A DNA stretch of 64,000 bases from Actinacidiphila glaucinigra (GCF_900188405.1 NZ_FZOF01000034.1:27498-91497), one strand, 5' to 3'; positions 25,047 to 33,771 are shown, numbered from the stretch's first letter. The notes: a model not told the origin generated them from the sequence alone. Translations and numbers: made by a program.

Positions 25047-25540
25047 GTACCCCGAGGCCGCTCCTCACACGCTCGTCGACGAGCTGGTCCGGTACCGAGT
25101 AGGCGACCGACTCGACCGAGATCGTGGAGTCCTTGCCGACCCGGCGGATTTCGCCGAATGCGGTGGTGAACGGCTGCTCAGGCACCGGGTGCAGCCGTAG
25201 CCGTTCCTCAGCCAGAAGCTCTGCCGGGGCCTGTCGGGTCTCGCGGTGGATGCGGGCGTTCACCTCCGTCACAAAGTCCACGCAGGCCCGATGGAGCTCG
25301 TCGAAGTCGCCATAGTCGGGTCGAGGGTTGACCGCGGTGGGGACCAGGTCCCGCTTCGCGATCCGCACCCTGGCCTCCGTGCCGCCCTTCGAGGCCAGGT
25401 CGGCCGGCACTCACGTCCTGACGCCTGTGCCGTAGTGGCGTGCGATCGGCATCAGTTCGGGGTTGCGGACCGCGACCCGAGCCACGTGCGTTGACGATCA
25501 GCAGATCAAGGTTGGTCATGAACACGGCCACGGAACGACG
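25047..25540 (-). mobile_element. IS21-type transposase (istA) remnant
   Basis: Minus-strand translation gives a transposase C-terminal half in at least two frames: FMTNLDLLIVNA near 25519, then from 25410 DLASKGGTEARVRIAKRDLV, PDYGDFDELHRACVDFVTEV, ARIHRETRQAPAELLAEERL, and FGEIRRVGKDSTISVESVAYSV, after which homology fades near 25047. This order matches IstA-like transposases, whose usual length is 400-500 residues. The N-terminal helix-turn-helix, the first DDE residues and the istB ATPase gene are missing, as are identifiable ends. It separates the MDR and HxlR genes. Confidence 0.8.
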
Positions 25541-25605
25541 GCAACGGCCACTCGCTGGTGCTTTGAAAATCGAAGCAACGAAGCCATGCCGCAAGCGAAA
25601 CGCAG

Positions 25606-25628
25606 GGTAGTTTGGAAATCAAACCACC
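25606..25628. promoter_or_regulatory. candidate HxlR operator
   Basis: GGTAGTTTG-GAAAT-CAAACCACC is an inverted repeat matching at 8 of 9 positions, 20 bases upstream of the HxlR-type GTG start. HxlR regulators bind short palindromes over their own or a divergent promoter; here the IS21 remnant lies upstream, so autoregulation is the likeliest role. Confidence 0.55.
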
Positions 25629-25647
25629 CCGGTGCGACAATGGAACG

Positions 25648-26160
25648 GTGAGTACGCGCATCGATCCCCGGGACATGTCGGGCCGCCCCTGCTCGCTTGC
25701 CGCCTCTCTCCAGGTCATCGGCGACCGATGGGCCCTGCCCGCGATCCGCGAGGTCATGCTCGGCAACCACCGGTTCCGACAGATCGCCAGGAACACCGGC
25801 GCCCCCACGGACCGCCTCGCGGCACGCCTGAAAGCACTGGTGGAAAGCGGCATCCTCGAACGGCGCCCACTGCCGGACGACGCACGCCACAACGGCTACT
25901 ACCTGACCGAGGCCGGGCGCGACCTGGGGGCCATCACCCGCGAGCTCATCGGCTGGGGCGACCGCTGGGTCGTCACCGCACCACCCAGCCGGATCCTGCA
26001 CCGAGACCACGAACTCGTCACCCACACGGTCTGCGAAACCTGCGGTGAACAAGTCCACGGCGAAGACATCCACCGGGAGGAACTCACACCCGGCTGGGAC
26101 CAGTCCGGCCCAGTGCGCTCCCCGGCAGGCAAGACCTCTCCTCAAGCCGGCACGCCGTAA
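25648..26160 (+). CDS. HxlR family transcriptional regulator
   Basis: A 170-residue winged-helix protein. The HxlR pattern is clear: GRPCSLAASLQVIGDRWALP with the conserved Cys15 and D-R-W, HRFRQIARNTGAPTDRLAAR, LKALVESGILERRPLPDDAR, and GYYLTEAGRDLGAI. Cys15 corresponds to the redox or aldehyde-sensing cysteine of several HxlR members. A C-terminal tail contains CETCGEQV, a possible single CxxC metal or redox site. GTG 25648 is the plausible start. No partner gene is adjacent; the IS21 remnant lies on one side and the phosphatase gene on the other. Confidence 0.85.
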   Translation: MSTRIDPRDMSGRPCSLAASLQVIGDRWALPAIREVMLGNHRFRQIARNTGAPTDRLAARLKALVESGILERRPLPDDARHNGYYLTEAGRDLGAITRELIGWGDRWVVTAPPSRILHRDHELVTHTVCETCGEQVHGEDIHREELTPGWDQSGPVRSPAGKTSPQAGTP

Positions 26161-26221
26161 GCCTGGGCGAGGCACCCGAGTGCGCTCCACGCACGAACTG
26201 CATGCAGTTCTCAGCGGAGGC

Positions 26222-26263
26222 GGCGGGCGGCGGGCGGCGGGCGGCGGGCGGCGGGCGGCGGGC
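26222..26263. repeat. six tandem copies of GGCGGGC
   Basis: A perfect 7-bp tandem repeat (six copies, followed by GG) lies 118 bases before the phosphatase start. Its 7-bp period with runs of two and three G on the plus strand could form a G-quadruplex in DNA or in the leader RNA, and copy number could vary by slippage. Confidence 0.9.
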
Positions 26264-26380
26264 GGTAAGGGGTCGGACAGATGAGGGGGCTGCCGGAGAC
26301 CCCTTATCGAGATATCGCGACAGAATGCGCGAAAATGGGTGAAGAGGCTGTTTCAGCATGGGCCAGCCAAGGAGCCACGG

Positions 26381-28348
26381 ATGGACGCCTCGGACGAACT
26401 TCTTCGAAGGGCTTGCCCGTCGGCTCTTCTGACGCTGGAGGGTGCCGTACGCGGCCTCAACGACGCGATGGCCACGGCGCTGGACAGGCCGCTGGAACGG
26501 TGCGTGGGACGTGACTTCAAGGATCTGTGGCCTGCGAGCCAGCAAATGCCGGCCGAGAGTCTGGTGGCCCACGCGGCCAGGGCGGATGCGGTCGCCATGC
26601 GGGAGCTGGAGTTTCCCGGGCGGAACACGGTACCCGTTTCCTGCTTGCTCGAGGCACGACAGGTGCGGGATCCCGCCGGTGGCAGACCGCTGATCTGGGT
26701 GCGCGCCCTGGACACGCGAAACGACGTCACCAGCCTGCTGATCCCGTTCCGGCTGGCCACCGCGGCCGCCGGACTCGGCCTGTGGATGTATTCATCCCAG
26801 GAGGACCATCTTGAGTGGCTCGGTGGCCTGCCCGCCTTGGTCGCGCTCATCCCGGATCCGACCGCACCGCTTTCCAGAGTGATCTCGGCAGTGCACCCCG
26901 ACGACAGGGAATCCTTCCGGCAGCTCCTGCGGTCGGCCTCCACACGGCAGTCCCCCTGGGTGAGGCTGCGATACCTCACCCAGCACGACGGCTGGCACCG
27001 ACTGGCCGTTCAAGTCCGGAGGCTCCAGCTGGGCTTCGACGGCCCCCAACGGACCTTCGTAGTCGTCCGCGACGACACCAAGCAGGAGAAGCGCAAGCAG
27101 AAGGCGCAGGCAGCGCTGACTGCCGAGCGACAGCGCGCCAAGGACACCGCCGACTTCTCCTCTGCCTTGATCACCGCAGCCACAGAGCAGGAACTTCAGC
27201 AGGTCGTCCTGACCCGGCTCGCCGCGACCTTCGGCGCCGGCGGCGCGGTGCTCGCCCTCGTCGACGACAGCCGCCTGCGCATCTCCACCGATGCCGGGAT
27301 AGACATTCACGAGGTCGAGGCCCTGCACGGCCTGCGGCTGGACCATCCGACCCCGCTGTCCGAGGCGATCCTCACCAGCAAGCCGCAGTTCATCCCCGAC
27401 AGGGCGGACTTCGTCCGCCGCTGGCCGCACGCCCCGCTGCTACGGTTCCTGCGGCTCGGCTTCGACTACGCCATCTCGATCACCCCGCTCAGTGAAGCCG
27501 GCGATCGACCACTCGGGGCGTGGGCGATGCTCTATGACAGCGGATACCTGTCGCCCCTGGATGAGCAGACCCTCGTGGGCACGATGGCCGACCTGGCGGG
27601 CCAAGCACTCAAGCGGATCAGGTTGCAGCAGGCGCGAATGGAACTGGCCACGGCGCTGCAGCAGACCATGCTCCCCACGCTGCCCGAACACCTCCCGGGT
27701 CTGGAGGTCGCCGCCCGTTACCGGCCCAGCCGGGACGGCCTGGACATCGGCGGAGACTGGTACGACGCCTTCATGATGCCCGACGGCGCGATCGCCCTGG
27801 AGATCGGCGACGTCCAGGGGCACGACGTGGACGCCGCCGCCTTCATGGGGCAGGTCCGCATGTCCATGCGCGCCATTGCGGCCCAGGAACCGGATCCCGG
27901 AACCGTGCTGACCCGTACCAACGAACTGCTCGTCGTGACGGCCCCCGCACGATTCGCCAGCTGCGCAATGCTGCACATCGACCCGCTCGACGGGCGGGTC
28001 ATCGGCACCAGTGCGGGCCACGTACCGCTCCTGTGCGCACACGCAGACGGCAGCCACGAGGTCCGCGAGCTGCCGGGCGGGCCCGTCCTGGGCGTCCTGC
28101 CCGGCATCGAGTACCGCGAGGCGATATTCACCCTGGACGACGACAGCGCGCTGGTCATGGTCACGGACGGAGTGGTCGAAGGGCCGGGACTGACGCTGGA
28201 AGCCGGACTGGAACGAGCCGGAACACTGGCCGCCCGCGCCGTCCGCGACGGACTGAACGCCGAAGAGACCGCCGACCGCGTCCTCGACGCCGCGATCGCA
28301 GTCGACCACCTCGACGACGTGGCCGTGCTCGTGATCCGGCGCGCATGA
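26381..28348 (+). CDS. PP2C-type (SpoIIE) serine phosphatase with PAS and GAF domains
   Basis: A 655-residue multidomain protein. Two PAS-like segments occupy roughly residues 1-240 (LLTLEGAVRGLNDAMATALD; a second ending TFVVVRDDTKQEKRKQKAQA), a coiled linker and a GAF domain cover 250-410 (LITAATEQELQQVVLTRLAA), and a SpoIIE/RsbU phosphatase covers 440-650: LQQTMLPTLPEHLPGLEVAA, GLDIGGDWYDAF (metal-binding GGDWYD), LEIGDVQGHD, and a C-terminal DDVAVLVIRR. Such proteins dephosphorylate anti-sigma antagonists in partner-switching cascades. No antagonist or RsbW-type kinase gene is near. The ATG at 26381 follows AGGAG; a GTG at 26339 is also open. Confidence 0.88.
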   Translation: MDASDELLRRACPSALLTLEGAVRGLNDAMATALDRPLERCVGRDFKDLWPASQQMPAESLVAHAARADAVAMRELEFPGRNTVPVSCLLEARQVRDPAGGRPLIWVRALDTRNDVTSLLIPFRLATAAAGLGLWMYSSQEDHLEWLGGLPALVALIPDPTAPLSRVISAVHPDDRESFRQLLRSASTRQSPWVRLRYLTQHDGWHRLAVQVRRLQLGFDGPQRTFVVVRDDTKQEKRKQKAQAALTAERQRAKDTADFSSALITAATEQELQQVVLTRLAATFGAGGAVLALVDDSRLRISTDAGIDIHEVEALHGLRLDHPTPLSEAILTSKPQFIPDRADFVRRWPHAPLLRFLRLGFDYAISITPLSEAGDRPLGAWAMLYDSGYLSPLDEQTLVGTMADLAGQALKRIRLQQARMELATALQQTMLPTLPEHLPGLEVAARYRPSRDGLDIGGDWYDAFMMPDGAIALEIGDVQGHDVDAAAFMGQVRMSMRAIAAQEPDPGTVLTRTNELLVVTAPARFASCAMLHIDPLDGRVIGTSAGHVPLLCAHADGSHEVRELPGGPVLGVLPGIEYREAIFTLDDDSALVMVTDGVVEGPGLTLEAGLERAGTLAARAVRDGLNAEETADRVLDAAIAVDHLDDVAVLVIRRA

Positions 28349-28580
28349 ACAACGTCCGTGTCCTGCCACCCTCCGCGTCTCCTATAGGGCACAGCCCATC
28401 GACTGCGGCGAGCTCTCCCACGGTTCTGTCCTGGATGGTGGATGGCCGCCGAGCTCTACCGGGGCAGAGCGGGTACGCGTTCGCGAGATCGATGACGATG
28501 AGGGCCGTTTCCTGCCGGGAGCGGCCCTGACGAGTAGACGAGTAGCGCTCCGTCCGGCTGACGAGCGATGCGGGTCCGCC

Positions 28581-28606
28581 CGCCGCCCGGCACCGGCCGG
28601 GCGGCG
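28581..28606. terminator. bidirectional hairpin terminator
   Basis: CGCCGCCCGGC (28581-28591) and GCCGGGCGGCG (28596-28606) form a perfect 11-bp stem with a 4-base loop, located between the convergent phosphatase and dehydrogenase genes, two bases beyond the latter's stop. Confidence 0.75.
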
Positions 28607-28608
28607 GC

Positions 28609-29679
28609 CTACCTGACGTCGCCGTCCGGGCCGTCTTCGAAAGCGAAGAATGGCTTGGCGCCACGTGCGGGTGTTTCAGCGAGGGCGATGGCTTCGGCGA
28701 AGTGTTCGAGTCGGAACGGCCGGCCCTGGGGAATGCTCAGCACCCCCTCGGCGACGAGAGTGCGAACCTCGGAGAGCGCGCTCAGCGCATCCTCGGGTGA
28801 GGCGGTACCGAACCACCGGTTCAGCCAGAAGCCACGGACTGCTTTGGTCTCGTAGATGACCGAGCGTGCCTGCAGCGGGATCGTCAGCGCCGCCGGGTCG
28901 GTCTGCCTGTGGGTGGACAGAGCGCCGTAGACCACGGTCTCTCCTCCCGGAGCCAATGCCTGGGATACCTGGGCACCCACATGACCGGCGACACAGTCGA
29001 CGGCCTTGCGCACACCGGTCGACCCCGCGATCTCGGCCACGCGCTGCAGCAGGTGCTCGTCCTCGGTGCAGATGACCTCGTCACCACCGAGCGCCAGGAT
29101 CTCCTCGACGGCATCACGCCGCCGCACGACGTTGATCGTGCGAACGCCCAGATGCCTGGCCAGCTGAATGACTAGCCGACCGACCGTCGAGCCCGCGGCC
29201 GTCTGCAGCAACCATTCCCCCGGCTGTACGTCGAGTTCGCGCGTCACGAGGAGCAGCGCGGTCAACGGGTTGACAGCGAGCTGACAAGCGTCGGAATCGC
29301 TCAAATGATCGGGAACCGGAAGGAGCCTTCGCGTATCGGAAACAAGGTATTCCTGCCAAGTGCCGGCCACAGGCGGCCCGGGTACCGCCGGGATGGCAAC
29401 GTTCACCACGCGCTCGCCGATCGTCAGCCCCTCGGTATCAGGGCCCAGGGCCTCAATACGGCCCACGCATTCCATGTGACCACCGATAGTGGGAAACTCA
29501 GGGGAGAAACCATAGCGTCCACGCAGAACGTGCAGATCGCTGGCATGAATCGGAGTAGCCTTCACGCGGATCAATGCCTGACCGGCTTCGGGCGTGGGAA
29601 CAGGCCTGGATTCCAGCCGCAGGACATCGATAGGCTCGCCGACCTTTCCGGCGACGAGCGCGCGCATGGATTTGGGCAT
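28609..29679 (-). CDS. zinc-type/MDR family alcohol dehydrogenase-like protein (enoyl reductase-like)
   Basis: A 356-residue medium-chain reductase, closest in style to mitochondrial-type 2-enoyl thioester reductases. IRVKATPIHASDLHVLRGRY, GFSPEFPTIGGHMECVGRIE and GERVVNVAIPAV form the GroES-like domain, and LLQTAAGSTVGRLVIQLARH is the cofactor motif; AVDCVAGHVGAQVSQAL follows. No catalytic or structural zinc cysteines are evident. The ATG at 29679 (MPKSMRALV) is preceded by AAAGG; a much longer frame upstream is not conserved. It follows the SnoaL-like gene by 267 bases on the same strand and may be in the same LysR-controlled unit. Confidence 0.85.
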   Translation of the reverse strand: MPKSMRALVAGKVGEPIDVLRLESRPVPTPEAGQALIRVKATPIHASDLHVLRGRYGFSPEFPTIGGHMECVGRIEALGPDTEGLTIGERVVNVAIPAVPGPPVAGTWQEYLVSDTRRLLPVPDHLSDSDACQLAVNPLTALLLVTRELDVQPGEWLLQTAAGSTVGRLVIQLARHLGVRTINVVRRRDAVEEILALGGDEVICTEDEHLLQRVAEIAGSTGVRKAVDCVAGHVGAQVSQALAPGGETVVYGALSTHRQTDPAALTIPLQARSVIYETKAVRGFWLNRWFGTASPEDALSALSEVRTLVAEGVLSIPQGRPFRLEHFAEAIALAETPARGAKPFFAFEDGPDGDVR

Positions 29680-29946
29680 GAGTGACCTTTCACCTCTCAG
29701 CACCCGACAAACTCGGCGGGTGTTCTGACAAAAAACGATGCCGGTGCCGTCACCCTCGTCGGCGCCCAGGCTCCGGGCCCTTCCTTCCCAACGAAACCAG
29801 CCCGTGCGCGGAGTGTCGTCAGCGCCTGGCACCTCTGGGCCTTCACCGACTCGTCGAGCTGCGCGATCAGGACCGCCCGCCGCAGCAGGCAGCCAGATTG
29901 CGCGACACGCCCCTCCAGATAGCGGAAGAAGCGAGTGAGACACCGT

Positions 29947-30390
29947 TCAGCCGCGGTCCGCATCCGACGGATCGGCACAGTACTTCGCGTACTCAGTCCC
30001 AGCGAAATGCTCGCCCAGCTTCCGGGAGAAGTACTGCAGCATCGGCAGCGGACGGTGGTTCATCACAAGGTGTTGCGTCTTCCCCTCCTCGTTCATATAG
30101 ACGACGGCAATGTTGGCGATCGGCCTGCCGTCCACCGTCGCCGCGTAGTCCTCGACGAAGCCGTTCTCTCCGTACTTGCCGATGTAGATGAAGTCCTGGA
30201 ATTCGTACAGAGTGCGCGCGTAGGACAGTATCGCCAAAACGTCCTTGGCTCCGTGGACGGTCCCCTTGAAGACCCCGGCCTCCAGCGTGACATCATCGGC
30301 GAGATTGTCCAGCCAAGGGGGGTAGTAGTCCTTGCGCTGCCGCGCCGGATCGCCGCTGCCCAGATATGTCGGTGGCGTCCTGTAGGTCAT
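29947..30390 (-). CDS. SnoaL-like / NTF2-fold protein
   Basis: A 147-residue protein with the features of NTF2-like cone folds: PPWLDNLADDVTLEAGVFKG, then VHGAKDVLAILSYARTLYEF, the strand VEDYAATVDGRPIANIAVVY and a final NEEGKTQHLVMNHRPL. SnoaL-type proteins act as cyclases, isomerases or small-molecule binding proteins. The ATG at 30390 follows AGGAGG by six bases. It diverges from a LysR regulator with a consensus LysR box in the 126-base gap, so it is the likely regulated gene. Confidence 0.8.
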   Translation of the reverse strand: MTYRTPPTYLGSGDPARQRKDYYPPWLDNLADDVTLEAGVFKGTVHGAKDVLAILSYARTLYEFQDFIYIGKYGENGFVEDYAATVDGRPIANIAVVYMNEEGKTQHLVMNHRPLPMLQYFSRKLGEHFAGTEYAKYCADPSDADRG

Positions 30391-30474
30391 CTTCAGCCTC
30401 CTGTATCGGTTGAACTTCTAACAGAGTCGCCGGAAGCAACAGGCGTGGTCCAACGAAAGTCGGAGACTGCCGCC

Positions 30475-30489
30475 ATCTCGTTGAGAGAT
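30475..30489. promoter_or_regulatory. LysR-type T-N11-A binding box
   Basis: ATCTC-GTTGA-GAGAT is a perfect 5-bp-arm palindrome containing T-N11-A (T30476, A30488), the canonical LysR recognition pattern. It lies 28 bases before the LysR start and 85 bases upstream of the divergent SnoaL-like gene. Confidence 0.75.
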
Positions 30490-30516
30490 ACAGCGAGCGC
30501 GGGAGATACTCGGAGG

Positions 30517-31407
30517 GTGGATCTGCGTCAGCTCGAGTACTTCGTCGCCGTCGCCGAGGAAGCGAACTTCACCCGCGCCGCCGCACGGCTGCACGTCGTC
30601 CAGTCCGCGGTCTCCACCACCATCAAGAACCTCGAGCGAGAACTCCGCACGCCGCTGCTGGAACGCACCCCCAGACGTGTGCTGCTCACCGATGCCGGTG
30701 CTGCCCTGCTGCCGCGCGCCCATGCCGCTCTCGACGCCGTCCGGGAGGGCGCAGACGCGGTGGGCGAGGTCCGCGGCGGACTGCGCGGCACACTACGACT
30801 GGGCGCGATCGCCACGATCGGGCTCATCGACCTTCCCGTGTTCCTCGGCGAATTCCATCGGCGTCATCCGGGCGTTTTCCTGCAGACCAGCGCCGCTCCC
30901 TCCGGCTCGCGAGGCCTAATCGAAGCCCTTCTCGAACGGCGGCTGGACCTCGCCTTCGTTTCGGGGCCCGGACCGCCCCCGACAGGCGTCACGCTGACGA
31001 CCCTCGCCACCTCGGCGCTCGACCTCGTCGTGCCGGCCGCCCATCCACTCGCGAAACGCGGCACCGTGTCGATCACCGAACTGGCCGGCCTGGACTTCGT
31101 GGACTTCCCCTCGGGCTACAGCAACCGGACCGTCGCCGACCGGGCCTTCGCCGCTGCCTCCGTCCCCCATCGTGTCGCCATCGAGATCACCGACCTCACC
31201 ACCGGCGTGGCCTACGTCCGAAACGGCCTGGGCGTGGCGCTGCTGCCACGGGTCGCCCTCGGTGAGGAACAGGACATCGCCACTCTGACCGTCGACGACG
31301 CCGACCTGGAATGGCAGTTTTTCCTGGCCGCTCCGTCCGAGCGCACGCCTGGAGCCGCGTCACATGCCATGATCGCGATGGCACACGAGTTCCTCTGGCA
31401 AGGATGA
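30517..31407 (+). CDS. LysR family transcriptional regulator
   Basis: A 296-residue LysR protein. The helix-turn-helix is VDLRQLEYFVAVAEEANFTR, AAARLHVVQSAVSTTIKNLE, RELRTPLLERTPRRVLLTDA. A periplasmic-binding-like effector domain follows from about residue 90 (LRLGAIATIGLIDLPVFLGE, LDLAFVSGPGPPPTGV, and GVAYVRNGLGVALLPR). GTG 30517 is the natural start; a much longer frame upstream overlaps the divergent gene. It should control the SnoaL/MDR genes and itself through the T-N11-A box. Confidence 0.92.
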   Translation: MDLRQLEYFVAVAEEANFTRAAARLHVVQSAVSTTIKNLERELRTPLLERTPRRVLLTDAGAALLPRAHAALDAVREGADAVGEVRGGLRGTLRLGAIATIGLIDLPVFLGEFHRRHPGVFLQTSAAPSGSRGLIEALLERRLDLAFVSGPGPPPTGVTLTTLATSALDLVVPAAHPLAKRGTVSITELAGLDFVDFPSGYSNRTVADRAFAAASVPHRVAIEITDLTTGVAYVRNGLGVALLPRVALGEEQDIATLTVDDADLEWQFFLAAPSERTPGAASHAMIAMAHEFLWQG

Positions 31408-31634
31408 GCATCCCTCGGAGGGCTCTCACGTTGCCGTGGGTCGTCTGACGGCGCACTAAGCCCTGGTATGGCCAGAACCTGACGGCGGGCCATGACGCAT
31501 CCCAGGGGCGAACGGCGCTGCAACGCCCATAACACCGGCCGTCCTTGGCCGCTGCTGGTCGCTCTCGGACGGCCCAATGACGGCTCGACGGCTCGACCAA
31601 GACGCCGGAAAGCCAGTCACAGCCTCAGCTATTT

Positions 31635-31646
31635 GACCGATCGTTC
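31635..31646. promoter_or_regulatory. TetR operator copy 1 (regulator promoter)
   Basis: GACCGATCGTTC is a near-palindrome (5 of 6 positions) 23 bases before the TetR start. Its core ACCGATCG is shared with a second site in front of the downstream transporter gene, which strongly suggests a single regulator for both. Confidence 0.65.
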
Positions 31647-31668
31647 TAGATGGGTCTACATTCGAAGC

Positions 31669-32253
31669 GTGGGCAGAACCAAGGAATTCGACCCGGACGC
31701 TGTGCTGCAGTCGGCTCTTGAGCTGTTCTGGCGTCGCGGTTACGAAGCGACGTCGATGGCGGACCTGGTCAAGCATCTCGGCATCGGACGCGCCAGTATC
31801 TACGCGACCTTCGGCAGCAAGCACGAGCTGTACCTGAAGGCGCTGGACCGGTACGTCGAGTTGCGCGACCCGCCTGTCATCGAGGAGCTGTCCCAGCCGG
31901 GACCGGCGTTGCCGGCGGTCCGTTCCGTGGTGCGCCGCTTCGCCGCGGAAGCCACCTCACCAGAGGTACGGCTGACCGGCTGCTTCGTCACCAACACGGC
32001 CGCGGAACTCGCCCCGAGCGATCCTGCCGCAGCCCGCCGGGTGGAGATCAGTTGGGAGCATGTCGAGACCACGCTGTACTCCGCTCTCGTGCGGGCCCAA
32101 GCCCAGGGCGAACTTCCGGAGGATCGTGATCCGCGCGCGCTGGCCCGCATGCTGCTCGTCCTGATGCAGGGCATGCGGATCGTCGGCAAGGCGTCGAACG
32201 ACCTTACGCGGGTGCAGAGCGCGGCGGAGCAGGCATTGACACTGTTGGCCTAG
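31669..32253 (+). CDS. TetR/AcrR family regulator of the MFS/SDR genes
   Basis: A 194-residue TetR protein: FDPDAVLQSALELFWRRGYE, TSMADLVKHLGIGRASIYAT, then FGSKHELYLKALDRYVE, and a TetR_C class 16-like effector domain (VRLTGCFVTNTAAELAPSDP). GTG 31669 (MGRTKEFD) is the usual start of this group; a longer frame opens at 31492. A near-palindrome precedes it, and a closely related one precedes the MFS gene 102 bases downstream. The gene, transporter and SDR are co-directional, so they form a local regulon that is probably induced by the exported compound. Confidence 0.88.
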   Translation: MGRTKEFDPDAVLQSALELFWRRGYEATSMADLVKHLGIGRASIYATFGSKHELYLKALDRYVELRDPPVIEELSQPGPALPAVRSVVRRFAAEATSPEVRLTGCFVTNTAAELAPSDPAAARRVEISWEHVETTLYSALVRAQAQGELPEDRDPRALARMLLVLMQGMRIVGKASNDLTRVQSAAEQALTLLA

Positions 32254-32323
32254 GTGGACTAGATCAGGACACCCAGTCGCCAGTGCCATGGCTGGACTCA
32301 TGGAGCGCGCACGCCAAGAAATT

Positions 32324-32336
32324 GAACCGATCGGTC
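32324..32336. promoter_or_regulatory. TetR operator copy 2 (transporter promoter)
   Basis: GAACCGATCGGTC contains the perfect 10-bp palindrome ACCGATCGGT (32326-32335), sharing ACCGATCG with the site upstream of the TetR gene. It lies 18 bases before the MFS start within an AT-rich leader. Confidence 0.65.
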
Positions 32337-32354
32337 AAATAATCAGGAAGATCC

Positions 32355-33704
32355 ATGGCCTCCCCCAGTACCGTCCGCGCCGCCGTCTCCTGGAACCGAC
32401 GAGCCTTCGTCCTCCTCGCCGCCGCGCAGACCACGCTGATCTACACGCTCTCCGCCATCGCCGTACCGCTGCCCGAGATCGGCCGCGAGTTCGGTCTTGA
32501 CCGTGCCGACCTGATCCTGCTCAGTGCGGCTTACGGGTTGTCCTTCGCAGGACTGGTGCTCTTCGGCGGAAGTCTCGCCGGCCGCTACGGCGGGCGGCGT
32601 GCACTCACCGCGGGACTCGTCCTCTTCGCCGTGGCCTCGGCCGTCGCCCCGCTCGCCCAGGGCATCGGAGTCCTGCTCGTCGCCCGCTTCGCCCAGGGCG
32701 CGGGCGCGGCCGTCGTCGCGCCGGCCGCCATGGCCGTGCTGCGCACGGTCTTCCCCGCGCGCGCTGACTACGGCAGGGCCATGGCGACCTGGGGCGGGCT
32801 GTCCGTGCTCGGAGCAACAGCGGGCAACCTGCTCTCCGGCGTCATCGCGTCCCAGCTTTCGTGGCGCTGGGCCCTGGGCGTGCCCCTCGTGGTGGCGGTC
32901 ACGGCCCTCGCCCTCACCCCCAAGCTGCTGCCGGGCAACACGCCGAACCGCGCCAGAACGCTCGACCTGCCCGGCGCGCTGCTCGCCACTGCCGGGATCA
33001 CCCTCGCCAGCTACGGATTCGTCGCCACCGACGCCCGGCCCTGGTTGTCGGCGGGTGTCGTGGGGCCGCTGCTCGGCGGCACTGTGCTGGTGGCCGCGTT
33101 CTGGTGCGTCGAGCGCCGGGCCCGCGACCCGCTGCTGCCTCCGGTCTTCCTCCTCGACCGGCGACGGGCACTTGCTCTGACGGCCACCGCGCTGAGTGCG
33201 TGCGGGACCGGGATGACGTTCGTGGTCCTCTCCCTGCATCTGCAGCAGGACCGCGGATGGTCGCAGCTGCAGACCTCGGCTGCCTTCGTGCCGTTCGCCG
33301 TGGCGTTGATCGTGTCGGGACGCGCGGCGCGTCCGCTCATCGGTCGGTACGGGCCCCGAGCCGTCGCGGCCGCCGGTCTCGGCACAGCCGCGGCTGGGCT
33401 CGTCCTCCTCGCGTTCACCGCTTTCGACGTGCACGCTCCGTACGCCTACGGACTGCTGCCCGGCCTCGTCCTGCTGCCGCTCGGGGCTGCCGCCTCCTTC
33501 GCCGGAGCCGCCGTGCTCGCCACCGGCGATGTTCCTCGTCAGCAGAGCGCACTCGCGGGCGGCGTACTGAACACCGCGATGGAGCTGGGCCCGACCGTGC
33601 TGTTCGCCATCCTGCTCACCCTCCGCAGCGACGCCTCGTCCCTGGCTGCGACCGGCGCCCTGCTGGCCGTCGTGGCCCTCCTGCACTACCACCGCACCGC
33701 GTAG
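32355..33704 (+). CDS. MFS transporter (drug-efflux type)
   Basis: A 449-residue integral membrane protein. Hydrophobic helices recur from about residue 17 to the C terminus (AFVLLAAAQTTLIYTLSAIA, GLSFAGLVLFGGSLAGRYGG and so on). The first intracellular loop has the MFS motif G-x-L-A-D/G-R-x-G-G-R-R (GGSLAGRYGGRRA), and motif C-like glycine-rich helices resemble the DHA2 drug-proton antiporters. The family exports drugs and antiseptics at the expense of proton motive force. The ATG at 32355 follows AGGAAG. It is preceded by a TetR operator and followed by an SDR 67 bases on, the typical layout of an inducible efflux and detoxification unit. Substrate unknown. Confidence 0.88.
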   Translation: MASPSTVRAAVSWNRRAFVLLAAAQTTLIYTLSAIAVPLPEIGREFGLDRADLILLSAAYGLSFAGLVLFGGSLAGRYGGRRALTAGLVLFAVASAVAPLAQGIGVLLVARFAQGAGAAVVAPAAMAVLRTVFPARADYGRAMATWGGLSVLGATAGNLLSGVIASQLSWRWALGVPLVVAVTALALTPKLLPGNTPNRARTLDLPGALLATAGITLASYGFVATDARPWLSAGVVGPLLGGTVLVAAFWCVERRARDPLLPPVFLLDRRRALALTATALSACGTGMTFVVLSLHLQQDRGWSQLQTSAAFVPFAVALIVSGRAARPLIGRYGPRAVAAAGLGTAAAGLVLLAFTAFDVHAPYAYGLLPGLVLLPLGAAASFAGAAVLATGDVPRQQSALAGGVLNTAMELGPTVLFAILLTLRSDASSLAATGALLAVVALLHYHRTA

Positions 33705-33771
33705 TCCCCCGAACAAGCCACGCAGCCGTCACCCACGGCCCTGTCATCACACACCCGAAGGAGTCACCGAA

